A stretch of 34,709 nt of DNA, taken from an uncultured Lachnospiraceae bacterium (GTDB lineage Bacteria > Bacillota > Clostridia > Lachnospirales > Lachnospiraceae). Below, one piece after another: positions 1 through 7,308 of this stretch (positions within the stretch are counted from its first letter, which is position 1; each line of letters starts with the position of its first letter). The position numbers were made by a program, and so were the translations under genes. The stretch lies in contig CAJUIO010000008.1 in NCBI GenBank assembly GCA_910586025.1, positions 1 through 34,709 of the forward strand, in the 5' to 3' direction. Under the pieces are notes generated by a model. It was given only the letters and a program-made list of their open reading frames with translations, made no database searches and was not told the origin of the DNA.

Positions 1-986
1 TATTTACTCTTCCGGAACAGGGACTGTCTGGCTCCGTGGTTTGCCGCCCGGTTTTTCAGGGTATCGTCCACCACGTCCATGCGGAGCCCCGCATCAATAA
101 AGTCACAGTACTTGCAGAAGCTGTAATCCCCCCGGCTCTTTCTGATGGCCTGACGGAGCTTCTGGTATTCCACAGTGTTCCACGCCTCCTTCAGGGGAGT
201 GGTGTTCAGATCCGCCAGTGTCGTGGCCTCAAAATTGTCACAGCAGCAGATTCCCATGCGCCCGTCCGGGAAAATGAACATGTCCGTGTAGGGCATAAGG
301 CAGGTTTCCCTGATGATCTTCTGGGTGTTCTGCTTATTGGGAGCGCTTCCTGCGCGGTTGGTCAGAACCGCATCCATATAACGCATCTGTATCAGAATAT
401 CCACATCCCTGAACTCCTCCGGATGGGCCTTTGCGTACTCGTAAATCTCCTTCACATTCTCGTGAAGCTTCATATCCTTGCAGTAATTATTGATAATCAG
501 CTGATCCAGATACGGAATGATCTCCTTCACCTTCTCCACGGTCAGCAAGAGGCCGTTAGTGGACAGAAAGATAAAGCTCTCCGGCAGCTTCTCCCTGCAG
601 TATTTGTGAAACTCCAGAATTCTCGTATCCAGATAGGGCTCGTTATTCCCGTACAGTGTCAGGTGGCCCTTGTAGCCCCAGTCATGAAGCTGGTCGATAA
701 TGCTGTAAAACAGACTTTCCTCCATACGCTTGTAGGGACGCTTCTCCGCATTCTTGTTTGCCGTGCAGAAGGAACAGGTACTGTTGCAGCGGTTTATGGT
801 CTCAAGGTTCACCACAAGAGGCTGAGGGATCTCCTTCCCCTTCAAAAAATACTCTATATACTTCTCCTGAAGCTTATTTCTGGTCAAAAACTGTAGCTTC
901 AAATAGCTTTCAGAGGAAAGCCCCGGGAACCGCTTCTGCAGATTCCATCCGAGCCTGCCGCCGAAATTGTGATATCTTACTGGCAT
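1..986 (-). CDS. Radical SAM/SPASM domain protein (3' end at window edge)
   Basis: Translating the minus strand from the ATG at 986 gives 328 codons without a stop, running to the window edge, so the C-terminus is incomplete or ends within a codon or so. The protein has the radical SAM cluster motif C67-x3-C71-x2-C74 (NRCNSTCSFC). A SPASM-like C-terminal region follows: C229 before MPYTD, a PDGRMGICCCDN stretch (C247-C249), and C291-x2-C294. Such proteins bind one 4Fe-4S cluster for SAM cleavage plus one or more auxiliary clusters, and act in the cytoplasm on peptides or small molecules. The start is set by AGAAAGGAGGCAGTC just before the ATG. It has its own promoter (1016-1044), so it need not be co-transcribed with the upstream glycan operon. 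The substrate is not evident. No precursor peptide gene is visible beside it in the window. Confidence 0.88.
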   Translation of the reverse strand, partial: MPVRYHNFGGRLGWNLQKRFPGLSSESYLKLQFLTRNKLQEKYIEYFLKGKEIPQPLVVNLETINRCNSTCSFCTANKNAEKRPYKRMEESLFYSIIDQLHDWGYKGHLTLYGNNEPYLDTRILEFHKYCREKLPESFIFLSTNGLLLTVEKVKEIIPYLDQLIINNYCKDMKLHENVKEIYEYAKAHPEEFRDVDILIQMRYMDAVLTNRAGSAPNKQNTQKIIRETCLMPYTDMFIFPDGRMGICCCDNFEATTLADLNTTPLKEAWNTVEYQKLRQAIRKSRGDYSFCKYCDFIDAGLRMDVVDDTLKNRAANHGARQSLFRKSK

Positions 987-1015
987 GACTGCCTCCTTTC
1001 TGATGTGACTTTTTT

Positions 1016-1044
1016 ATACTAACACTGTTTTAATTTATCGTCAA
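1016..1044 (-). promoter_or_regulatory. Sigma-A promoter of the radical SAM gene
   Basis: On the minus strand TTGACG (1039-1044) and TAGTAT (1016-1021) are separated by exactly 17 bases. The start codon lies about 30 bases below the -10, with a strong AAGGAGG in between. This separates the radical SAM gene from the operon ending at 1074. Confidence 0.75.
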
Positions 1045-1051
1045 GCTTACG

Positions 1052-1071
1052 TGCCCTGTCCACGGAGGGCA
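1052..1071 (-). terminator. Small hairpin after the long glycan operon
   Basis: TGCCCT (1052-1057) and AGGGCA (1066-1071) form a 6-bp stem with an 8-base loop directly after the DUF4956 stop codon. No U tract follows, so this is at best a weak or factor-dependent terminator. Confidence 0.3.
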
Positions 1072-1073
1072 TC

Positions 1074-1748
1074 TTACCCCTTTACATCCCCGTCATGTGC
1101 AAGCAGCGATACCGATACGATTCCCGGCAGTCCTGAGAGTCTGTCTACCAGCTTATTTTCCTCCCTTGCCTTTACCTCAAGAATAAGATCCATCCCGTTC
1201 GGGGTAAGATTCTTTGATTTGAGGCGGAACCGGCTTTTCTCCTCCTCAAGCACGGCAAGCACCTCATCCTCTCTCTCACCGGAATCCGAATTAATGATGA
1301 GAAGCCAGGGACTGATCCTGACGGGAAGCATATCCAGAATCAGGATTCCCACCGTCACCATCACCGCAAGAATGATGGCTACCTTATAAAGGCCCGCCCC
1401 GCAGATAATCCCGGTGCCGATAGACCAGAACAGAAACAGAAGATCCATGGGATCCTTAATGGCGGTTCGAAACCGCACGATGGAAAGCGCTCCCACCATG
1501 CCAAGGGAAATCACGATGCTGGACTGCATGGCCAGGATAATCCCCGCCGTCACCACGGAAATAATGGCCATAGACACATTAAAGCTCTTGAAATAAAAGG
1601 CGCTCTTTGTCACCAGCTTATATACCTGAAAAATATAAAGGGCGATGGCAAAGGTGATAACCAGCGTGATGATAATTTCCGTTGTTGTCAGATCCGCATA
1701 GGAAAAACCGTCTATCACGGATTTCTTGATCATGTCGTTAAAGTTCAT
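1074..1748 (-). CDS. DUF4956 family membrane protein, module copy 1
   Basis: A 224-residue integral membrane protein. Hydrophobic segments lie near residues 24-46, 57-92 (likely two helices or a re-entrant pair), 100-118 and 121-141. A soluble C-terminal domain of about 80 residues (145-224) ends in a ferredoxin/ACT-like pattern. The core ISLGMVGALSIVRFRTA followed by KDPMDL is the hallmark of DUF4956 and recurs almost unchanged in the second copy at 4010-4684. The start is fixed by AAGGAGGAGAAA before the ATG. It lies 14 bases after the VTC gene and is the last gene of the operon. The family has no established biochemical function to my knowledge. Its repeated pairing with VTC and CotH genes suggests it is the membrane component of one system, perhaps a channel or scaffold (inference). 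Confidence 0.87.
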   Translation of the reverse strand: MNFNDMIKKSVIDGFSYADLTTTEIIITLVITFAIALYIFQVYKLVTKSAFYFKSFNVSMAIISVVTAGIILAMQSSIVISLGMVGALSIVRFRTAIKDPMDLLFLFWSIGTGIICGAGLYKVAIILAVMVTVGILILDMLPVRISPWLLIINSDSGEREDEVLAVLEEEKSRFRLKSKNLTPNGMDLILEVKAREENKLVDRLSGLPGIVSVSLLAHDGDVKG

Positions 1749-1762
1749 TTTCTCCTCCTTAT

Positions 1763-2443
1763 CTAAACCCCTGAGTAATTCCGGGAATACCAGTATTTTG
1801 AAAAAGCGGTTCTCTGCAGCGATCCAAGATCCAGCACGTCCGAAATATATTCCGGAAGGAGCTCGTCATATTTTACCTCAAGCACGTGCCATCCTGCAGG
1901 CAGAAGCGGCATCCGCAGGATTTTCCGGTCTAAAAAGGACTCCGTCCTCTCACAGCAGCTGATATTTCTGTCAAAGGTGATTCTCACGTTTCCGCAAGGC
2001 TCCACGAAAGCATATCTGTCATATTCCACGATCGTGACCGGATGCATTCCTCTTGCCCTGATTTCCCCGTACAGCTCCTTCTTCAGCACAGGATCCTGCC
2101 CCTGCAGCACGGGAACGCCTCCCGATAGATAAATCAGGCAGTCCTGCCTTGAAATATCCGCCTCCACCTTCTTTGTCATTCCCCGGAATTTTATCTTTTT
2201 TTCCAGCCTGATCACGGAATCATCGCCTTCATAGATACGAATCCTGTACTTCTTCCTGTTGTCAATGCCGTCCTCATTTTCTCTCATGCAGGAATCGTAA
2301 AAATCATCAAAGTAGAGGCTTCTTATAGTATAGCCGCCTTCCTTCTGATGGATATCCGGGCGCATCAGGGGCTTCAGCCGGTATCTGACCGTCTCGAGCT
2401 GTGCGTCCGTGACCAAAAACTTAAGCTCATGCCTGTATTCCAT
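1763..2443 (-). CDS. VTC / polyphosphate polymerase domain protein, module copy 1
   Basis: A 226-residue soluble protein with no signal or membrane segment, so cytoplasmic. It begins YRHELKFLVT and carries the VTC tunnel-domain pattern: IRSLYFDD (40-47), NRKKYRIRIY (62-71), a basic LEKKIK strand (80-85), VEYDRYAF (139-146), VRITFD (153-158) and VLEVKYDELLP (187-197) with the likely metal-binding Glu189. In yeast Vtc4 this beta-tunnel fold polymerises phosphate from ATP, and the basic residues line the tunnel. Bacterial members are largely uncharacterised. It starts 4 bases after the CotH stop with GAGGTGAGGGC as ribosome binding site, so it is translationally coupled. The fold assignment is firm from motifs; the reaction (polyphosphate or another polymer) is inference. 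Confidence 0.87.
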   Translation of the reverse strand: MEYRHELKFLVTDAQLETVRYRLKPLMRPDIHQKEGGYTIRSLYFDDFYDSCMRENEDGIDNRKKYRIRIYEGDDSVIRLEKKIKFRGMTKKVEADISRQDCLIYLSGGVPVLQGQDPVLKKELYGEIRARGMHPVTIVEYDRYAFVEPCGNVRITFDRNISCCERTESFLDRKILRMPLLPAGWHVLEVKYDELLPEYISDVLDLGSLQRTAFSKYWYSRNYSGV

Positions 2444-2447
2444 GCCC

Positions 2448-3989
2448 TCACCTCATCTGTCCGATATATTCATCCAGAAAATCAATCCGTCCGTCTATAT
2501 ATTCGTAAAGATACTCGTCCTTCCAGTAATCGTTCTGGGGCGGCCACCTTTGTCCGTTCCTTACGGCGGCTCCCGATGCTCTCAGATACTCGATCTCCGT
2601 ATCCGCCTTCCGCAACAGTGACTCCTTTGTGATAATTCCCTCCCGCAGCTGCTCCCAGCGTCCGGCAAGGAGCCCCCCGATCTCCTCCGGATTCTGCTCA
2701 TACAGCACGTACATATCCTCGGTCCAGCCGTTCGGACTGTCTATATTTTTTTCCTGATACCGGTTAAAGTTGCAGCTGATATCATCAATCCATGAGCTTC
2801 CCCAGGTCATGTTCAGATCCCAGGGAATCTTCACAAACCGATAGTCTCCGTCCTCCTGATAATCCGCCCGGAAATAAATGTTCTTCATAATATTGTCCAT
2901 GCCGCAGATCAGGAGATTAAACAGATTATAGTCGACTGCATTTTCCATATCCAGAATCTCTTTTCCCTCCTCGAAGGAATAAGATCTGTCCGTCAGAAAT
3001 ATCGAGGTCCACAGTCTGAGCGGCTCCCAGGCCTCCTGCGTGACACTCTTTGGATATTTCATCTCAAAGACAGGGTTCATCTCCTCCGTAAGCTCTGAGT
3101 AGAAATCATCCTCACCGGGCGGCACCTGATCCCGACATTTGTAGAGAACATCCTCCTGTTCCATTTGGAGGGACTTTTGATCAATCCTCTCCGAGAGCCC
3201 GTAGACTCCCTGATATCTTCCGTCCACAAACAGCTCCACGTATTCCATGCTGATCCCTTCGTCGCCCGGCACGTCATTGCTCTGTGCGATCTCCCTCCAC
3301 ACCTCATAGGAGAGCTTATTGTGAATCAGCCCGTCGTCATCATAAAGAGCATGGAGAATCCAGTCGTCATCCCTACGCATCCCAAGCAGTGACAGCTTAT
3401 CCCCGGTCAGAGTAAGCCGATAGCTCGCCTTCTCATAATTGGCGCTGGTAGCTCCCCGTTTATGCCAGGAGGCGGTACAGCTCTGATTCTGCAATGCGCT
3501 GTGATACGGATCGACGACCCACATATCCCCCAGAAATTCCCCCTGCCCGTCCTCTCCCGCCGTCCGGATCTCCATCACCGGCATCCCGGTAAAATAGACA
3601 TTATACATCCAGCAGGAGGTATCTGTAATATGAAACAGGCGGAAAACCCTGTTCTCTCTCATGGCTCCGTCCTTATCCTCAAGCCCTTCGTCCCATGCGA
3701 GATAAAGCCTGCCCTCTCCGGCCCAAAGCCTCCCCTCAAAGTCTCCCTGAAGCTTCTGGGGAATCAGCAGCATATTCTGCTCCTCATCATAGGCGATTTT
3801 TCCGCCGTTCAGGGTAATGGGAGCCTCGCCCCGGATTTCCTCCCTGCCCTCGCACAGCTCGTCAATCTCCTCCATGGAAAGCACCTTAGCTCCCATCACA
3901 TCTCCGCTCAAAAACTCCCTGATATGGTTATAATTCAGATAAAGATTCAGTACAACAACAGATGCCAGCATAAACCATATTTTTTTCAT
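2448..3989 (-). CDS. CotH kinase family protein, membrane-anchored, module copy 1
   Basis: 513 residues. Residues 4-20 form an uncleaved-looking hydrophobic anchor with no lipobox, so the rest should lie outside the membrane. A beta-rich N-terminal region (about 30-165) precedes a CotH kinase domain. Visible motifs are RGATSANYEKASYRLTL (178-194), the ILHALYDDDGLIHNKLSYEV segment (211-230), VELFVDGRYQGVYGLSERI (251-269) and VKIPWDLNMTWG (387-397) with Asp391. CotH of Bacillus spores phosphorylates coat proteins on serine, and the family has an atypical kinase fold. Here no sporulation gene is near; the neighbours are VTC, DUF4956 and glycan genes. The gene is 20 bases downstream of the second DUF4956 gene and 4 bases upstream of VTC copy 1. 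The target is unknown. Confidence 0.86.
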   Translation of the reverse strand: MKKIWFMLASVVVLNLYLNYNHIREFLSGDVMGAKVLSMEEIDELCEGREEIRGEAPITLNGGKIAYDEEQNMLLIPQKLQGDFEGRLWAGEGRLYLAWDEGLEDKDGAMRENRVFRLFHITDTSCWMYNVYFTGMPVMEIRTAGEDGQGEFLGDMWVVDPYHSALQNQSCTASWHKRGATSANYEKASYRLTLTGDKLSLLGMRRDDDWILHALYDDDGLIHNKLSYEVWREIAQSNDVPGDEGISMEYVELFVDGRYQGVYGLSERIDQKSLQMEQEDVLYKCRDQVPPGEDDFYSELTEEMNPVFEMKYPKSVTQEAWEPLRLWTSIFLTDRSYSFEEGKEILDMENAVDYNLFNLLICGMDNIMKNIYFRADYQEDGDYRFVKIPWDLNMTWGSSWIDDISCNFNRYQEKNIDSPNGWTEDMYVLYEQNPEEIGGLLAGRWEQLREGIITKESLLRKADTEIEYLRASGAAVRNGQRWPPQNDYWKDEYLYEYIDGRIDFLDEYIGQMR

Positions 3990-4009
3990 TTATTTCCAAT
4001 CTTTCCTCC

Positions 4010-4684
4010 CTAAAAGGTCACCTCTCCGTCGTGGGAAACCAGAGAGATGCTTGAGATGCCCTCCAGCTTTTCCATCTCCTGCAGCATTTCATATTCCCCT
4101 GCGGTGCGCACCTCCAATACCAGATTACAGCGCCCGTCCGAAATGTTTCTGGACTTTATCCTATAATATCTGCAATATTTTGCAGCCATATCCATAAATT
4201 CCTTTTCCTGTGAAAGGCTTCCCAGATCAGCCACCAGAATCATGGGGGCACGGCCTATGGGAAGTCTGTCAAGGACAATCACAAGCACTGTCAGAATCAC
4301 GGACAGCACCAGAGCAATCTCCGTCATATGCGCACCGCAGCAGATTCCCACCGCAATGGACCAGAACAGAAAGCAAAGATCCATGGGCTCCTTTACCGCC
4401 GTGCGGAAACGGACGATGGACAAGGCGCCCACCATGCCAAGAGAAATCACGATGCTGGACTGCACCGCCAGAATGATTCCTGCCGTGATCACCGCAAGAG
4501 CCGCAAGAGAAATGTTAAAGTTTTTGGAATAGAAGGTCTTTTTCGTGACAAGCCGGTAGACCATGAAAATATAGACGGAGATCAGCGCCGTGATAAGAAG
4601 CACCGCCGCAATGTGGGGCACGCTGACATTCTCACTGGTGAAGGATGCCAGAAAATCCTTTTTAAAAATATCTGAAAAGCTCAT
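4010..4684 (-). CDS. DUF4956 family membrane protein, module copy 2
   Basis: 224 residues, exactly the length of the copy at 1074-1748 and with the same layout: helices near 26-46, 57-92 and 100-141, then a cytosolic-looking C-terminal domain (145-224). The core ISLGMVGALSIVRFRTAVKEPMD is near-identical, while the C-terminal domain has diverged (MILVADLGSL against LLIINSDSGE). That pattern fits an old duplication in which the membrane core is constrained and the soluble tail is tuned to a partner. It sits 19 bases after VTC copy 2 and 20 bases before CotH copy 1, with AGGAAAGG upstream of the ATG. Function is not established; a membrane partner of VTC/CotH is inferred from order and duplication. 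Confidence 0.87.
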   Translation of the reverse strand: MSFSDIFKKDFLASFTSENVSVPHIAAVLLITALISVYIFMVYRLVTKKTFYSKNFNISLAALAVITAGIILAVQSSIVISLGMVGALSIVRFRTAVKEPMDLCFLFWSIAVGICCGAHMTEIALVLSVILTVLVIVLDRLPIGRAPMILVADLGSLSQEKEFMDMAAKYCRYYRIKSRNISDGRCNLVLEVRTAGEYEMLQEMEKLEGISSISLVSHDGEVTF

Positions 4685-4703
4685 AGTTATTTTCCTTTCC
4701 TGA

Positions 4704-5447
4704 TTAAATGTTTGTCAGATTCAACCTCCTGCAAAGATAGTATTTGGAAAAGGTACTGGCGGCAAGACCTTCCAGCTGCAGCAGCGTGTAGATCTCGTCC
4801 GGAAGGAAGCTGTCAAACTTCACCTCCATCAGCGCCTTTCCCGTTGGCATGACACCTCTGCCCGGCATGGTCTTTTCCAAAAAAGAGCCTATATCCGCAC
4901 AGGACCTGAGATTACAGTCAAAGGTCACTCTCACATTGGCATCCCGCACCCGGTACACATAGGGAATCCTGTCATAATCCACGATCACAACGGGCCGCAT
5001 CAGCCGGACCGCCATGCCGCAGGCCAGCCTGCCAAGAACCTTCTGTCCGGCCTCGATCCGGGACGGAATTTTTCCCTCCATCAGACTAAGGCACTGCTCC
5101 TTGCTGATGAGACAGGATTTCTTCCCGGTCTTTCCCCGGATTTTCTGCTTCACCTCCAGGCTGATTCTCTCGCCGCTGCCGTTATAAATGCGTATCCTGT
5201 ACTTTTCCCTGTTGTCTGCGCCGTTTTCGTTATCCAGATAGCAGCTGTTGTCATAGTCGTCGAAATACAGACTTCTGATATTATAAAATCCGGCCCCGCC
5301 CGCATGGGCATCCTTTTCCATGATCCCGCCGATTCTGGCTTCCTCGATCCTGATCTGTCCCAGAGTCAGGGGATATTTATACTCGTGTCTGTACTGTGTC
5401 TGCTCCGGTTCTCTCCTCCGAAGCAGACAGGTCTGCTCAGCCCGCAT
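4704..5447 (-). CDS. VTC / polyphosphate polymerase domain protein, module copy 2
   Basis: 247 residues from the ATG at 5447. An in-frame extension to 5540 exists, but it would overlap CotH by 104 bases. GGGAGGAGAAGG lies directly before 5447, and family homology begins only at QYRHEYKY (18-25). The 5447 start gives an 11-base overlap with the CotH stop, which suggests translational coupling. VTC motifs are IRSLYFDDYD (57-66), NREKYRIRIY (79-88), the basic LEVKQKIRGKTGKK stretch (97-110), VDYDRIPYV (156-164), VRVTFD (172-177) and LMEVKFDSFLP (206-216) with Glu208. No signal or membrane segment is seen, so it is cytoplasmic. Compared with copy 1 it has about 17 extra residues at the N-terminus. 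The family role is polyphosphate polymerase in fungi; the bacterial reaction is inferred. Confidence 0.86.
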   Translation of the reverse strand: MRAEQTCLLRRREPEQTQYRHEYKYPLTLGQIRIEEARIGGIMEKDAHAGGAGFYNIRSLYFDDYDNSCYLDNENGADNREKYRIRIYNGSGERISLEVKQKIRGKTGKKSCLISKEQCLSLMEGKIPSRIEAGQKVLGRLACGMAVRLMRPVVIVDYDRIPYVYRVRDANVRVTFDCNLRSCADIGSFLEKTMPGRGVMPTGKALMEVKFDSFLPDEIYTLLQLEGLAASTFSKYYLCRRLNLTNI

Positions 5448-7308
5448 CCTTCTCCTCCCATATTCCTTCCAGAACGCAGTCCTCCTGAATGACGCTTCCG
5501 TTTGAAATGATCCGCCCCGATACGCTGTCCTCATATCCAAGGAACCGGTACCTCTCGTCCTCGTAACAGGGAAGCCCTTCTATGCCAGTCCCCTTCTCCA
5601 CCCAGAAATAAAGCGTCTGGTTATAATCCTGATTCAAAAAGGGAGCTCCGTTTCTTACCTCCACCACGCAGTAATCCCGCTTCTCCACTAAAAGCCTGTC
5701 CAAAAATTCCTTCTTCCTGGAGAGGAAATCCATCACCATGGCCGTGTGGGCAGAGAGGGTATCAAATCTCCTGTAATCTCCCTCCTCGGAAATAGAAATC
5801 CCCTCCGGAATCACAAACATCCAGGAAAACCTCTGACCGTGCCACCTTAGCGCATCACAGGCCGCACTCTCCGCGATCAGCTCCTCATAGCTGTCCATAC
5901 GGCCGGAAAGCATGGCTTCCAGATTCGCCTGAAAAACATCCGCATATTTTTCTTCCACAGTCCTTCTGAATTCCGGATTCCGATACATGGCGGCCAGCCA
6001 TCTGTTCTGATTGGCATTTCCCTCCGGCCTGGTCTGTTCAATGGAGGCCGTAAGCGCTTCGGGATTCCTGTACATGGCCGTGTTCACATTTCCCATGGTG
6101 CCGTCATAATCCCAGACAGGACCCGCATACAGAAGAGAGTTTTCCTGACGGGACATATAACTGAACTGGCTTGCAATCCCGGTGTCGTGGTCTCCGGATA
6201 TCTCCTGAACCAGAAACGCCTCCGCCCAGGACTCAAGGTCAATCAGCTCGCCCAGCTTTCTTCCGCTCACACTGCTTTTGCCGTCCCCGGAAAAAAGAGC
6301 GCTTTCTATATCGTTCAGCCGGGCAAGCACCTGCGCCCTCTCTCCCTTACTGATCCCTTCGTCCGACAGGGCCTTTATCTCAAAAATCTGGCCCCGGTCC
6401 GTGGTCACGTATGCGGCCCCCTCCTCCCTTCTAAAGTCCAGCTCCATTTCCAGAAACCAGCTCTCCTTCGCACTTAACTCTAACCGGCCCGGCGCAGCCT
6501 CCACCGCCTCCGTCAGAAGGTAGAGTCCCTGATAGACTCCGTTCAGATAGACCTCCGCAAATTCTCCGTCCGGCTGATAACCCTCCATGCTCTCATTCGC
6601 CAGATCCAGAACTATTTTATTTCTCATATAGGATCCGTCCGTGGCATTTGCCAGGAGATTCCACTTTCTGGCAGGTGCCATGCCGCACAGCCCCGCAGGA
6701 TTCTGAAAGGAAAAGGTAAACGGCTTTTTATCCAGTGTGGCTGTTAGATTCCCCCTGATTTTAAACCGCTCCAGCTTCTGAGAACAGAGAAGCTCCCCGG
6801 TCTGTCCCAGCATCACGAGAGAGCCTGTTTCCAGATATCTCTTATCCGTAAAATCCTCCACTCGCAGAACCTCCTGCGCCGCCTCCACGGAAAACAGAAG
6901 CGCAGGCAGATTTTCCGAGACCAGCACCTGCAGGGTTTTATCCATATGTCTTACCCCAAAGGCTCCTGTCAGCTCCATACGGTACGGCTCACTTCCCTCT
7001 GCCAAAAAAACGTCTCCGTCCCTGTAGGATATCCCGTTGATTCTGAGACAAGCCCTTCCGCAGCGGATTGTAAACTCCCTGGAGATTCCCCGGAAGCAGG
7101 AGGGAAGAAAAAGATAATACCTTCCTTCCTCCTCGTCCTCCCAGGGCTGAAAGGCTATCCTCTCGCCCTCCACCACACACTCGAAAAACAGTGCGTCCAT
7201 TATTTCCTTTTCATGATCCGTACGCTGATAGGAGACCGCCAGCGCAAGCATCAGAAATAGACAGGCGCTTCCCGCCAAAAGCACACGCATTTTATTTCCA
7301 AGGCTCAT
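5437..7308 (-). CDS. CotH kinase family protein, membrane-anchored, module copy 2
   Basis: 623 residues from the ATG at 7308, which overlaps the upstream TGA by one base (TGATG). Residues 8-27 are a hydrophobic anchor. A large beta-rich N-terminal region (about 30-175) precedes the CotH domain. Motifs (numbered from the GTG one codon earlier) are FKIRGNLTATLDKKPFTF (183-200), RKWNLLANATDGSYMRNKI (215-233), AEVYLNGVYQGLYLLTE (252-268) and GPVWDYDGTMG (397-407) with Asp401 and Asp403. It is 110 residues longer than copy 1 and keeps the WDxD form, where copy 1 has WDLN, so the two are well-separated paralogues. The fold and domain call is secure. The phosphoacceptor, and the phosphate donor outside the membrane, are unknown. 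Confidence 0.86.
   Translation of the reverse strand: MSLGNKMRVLLAGSACLFLMLALAVSYQRTDHEKEIMDALFFECVVEGERIAFQPWEDEEEGRYYLFLPSCFRGISREFTIRCGRACLRINGISYRDGDVFLAEGSEPYRMELTGAFGVRHMDKTLQVLVSENLPALLFSVEAAQEVLRVEDFTDKRYLETGSLVMLGQTGELLCSQKLERFKIRGNLTATLDKKPFTFSFQNPAGLCGMAPARKWNLLANATDGSYMRNKIVLDLANESMEGYQPDGEFAEVYLNGVYQGLYLLTEAVEAAPGRLELSAKESWFLEMELDFRREEGAAYVTTDRGQIFEIKALSDEGISKGERAQVLARLNDIESALFSGDGKSSVSGRKLGELIDLESWAEAFLVQEISGDHDTGIASQFSYMSRQENSLLYAGPVWDYDGTMGNVNTAMYRNPEALTASIEQTRPEGNANQNRWLAAMYRNPEFRRTVEEKYADVFQANLEAMLSGRMDSYEELIAESAACDALRWHGQRFSWMFVIPEGISISEEGDYRRFDTLSAHTAMVMDFLSRKKEFLDRLLVEKRDYCVVEVRNGAPFLNQDYNQTLYFWVEKGTGIEGLPCYEDERYRFLGYEDSVSGRIISNGSVIQEDCVLEGIWEEKDAG

Larger units (their letters stand above)
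1074..7308 (-). repeat. Tandem duplication of a CotH-VTC-DUF4956 gene module
   Basis: In transcription order the genes run CotH (7308), VTC (5447), DUF4956 (4684), then CotH (3989), VTC (2443), DUF4956 (1748). Gaps or overlaps are 11-base overlap, 19, 20, 4 and 14 bases. Protein-level similarity is clear between copies, strongest in the DUF4956 membrane core, but the DNA is well diverged, so the duplication is old or the modules were acquired separately. Confidence 0.85.

Noticed and set aside
36..896. 286-codon open frame on the plus strand
   Set aside because: It lies antisense to the radical SAM gene, whose protein has clear cysteine motifs, a strong ribosome binding site and a promoter. 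The plus frame has no recognisable domain.
5448..5540. N-terminal extension of VTC copy 2
   Set aside because: It would overlap the CotH coding sequence by 104 bases, has no family similarity, and a strong GGGAGGAGAAGG precedes the internal ATG at 5447.
2448..7308. Spore-coat role for the CotH proteins
   Set aside because: The family name comes from Bacillus spore coats, but there are no sporulation genes nearby and both proteins are membrane-anchored inside a glycan operon.
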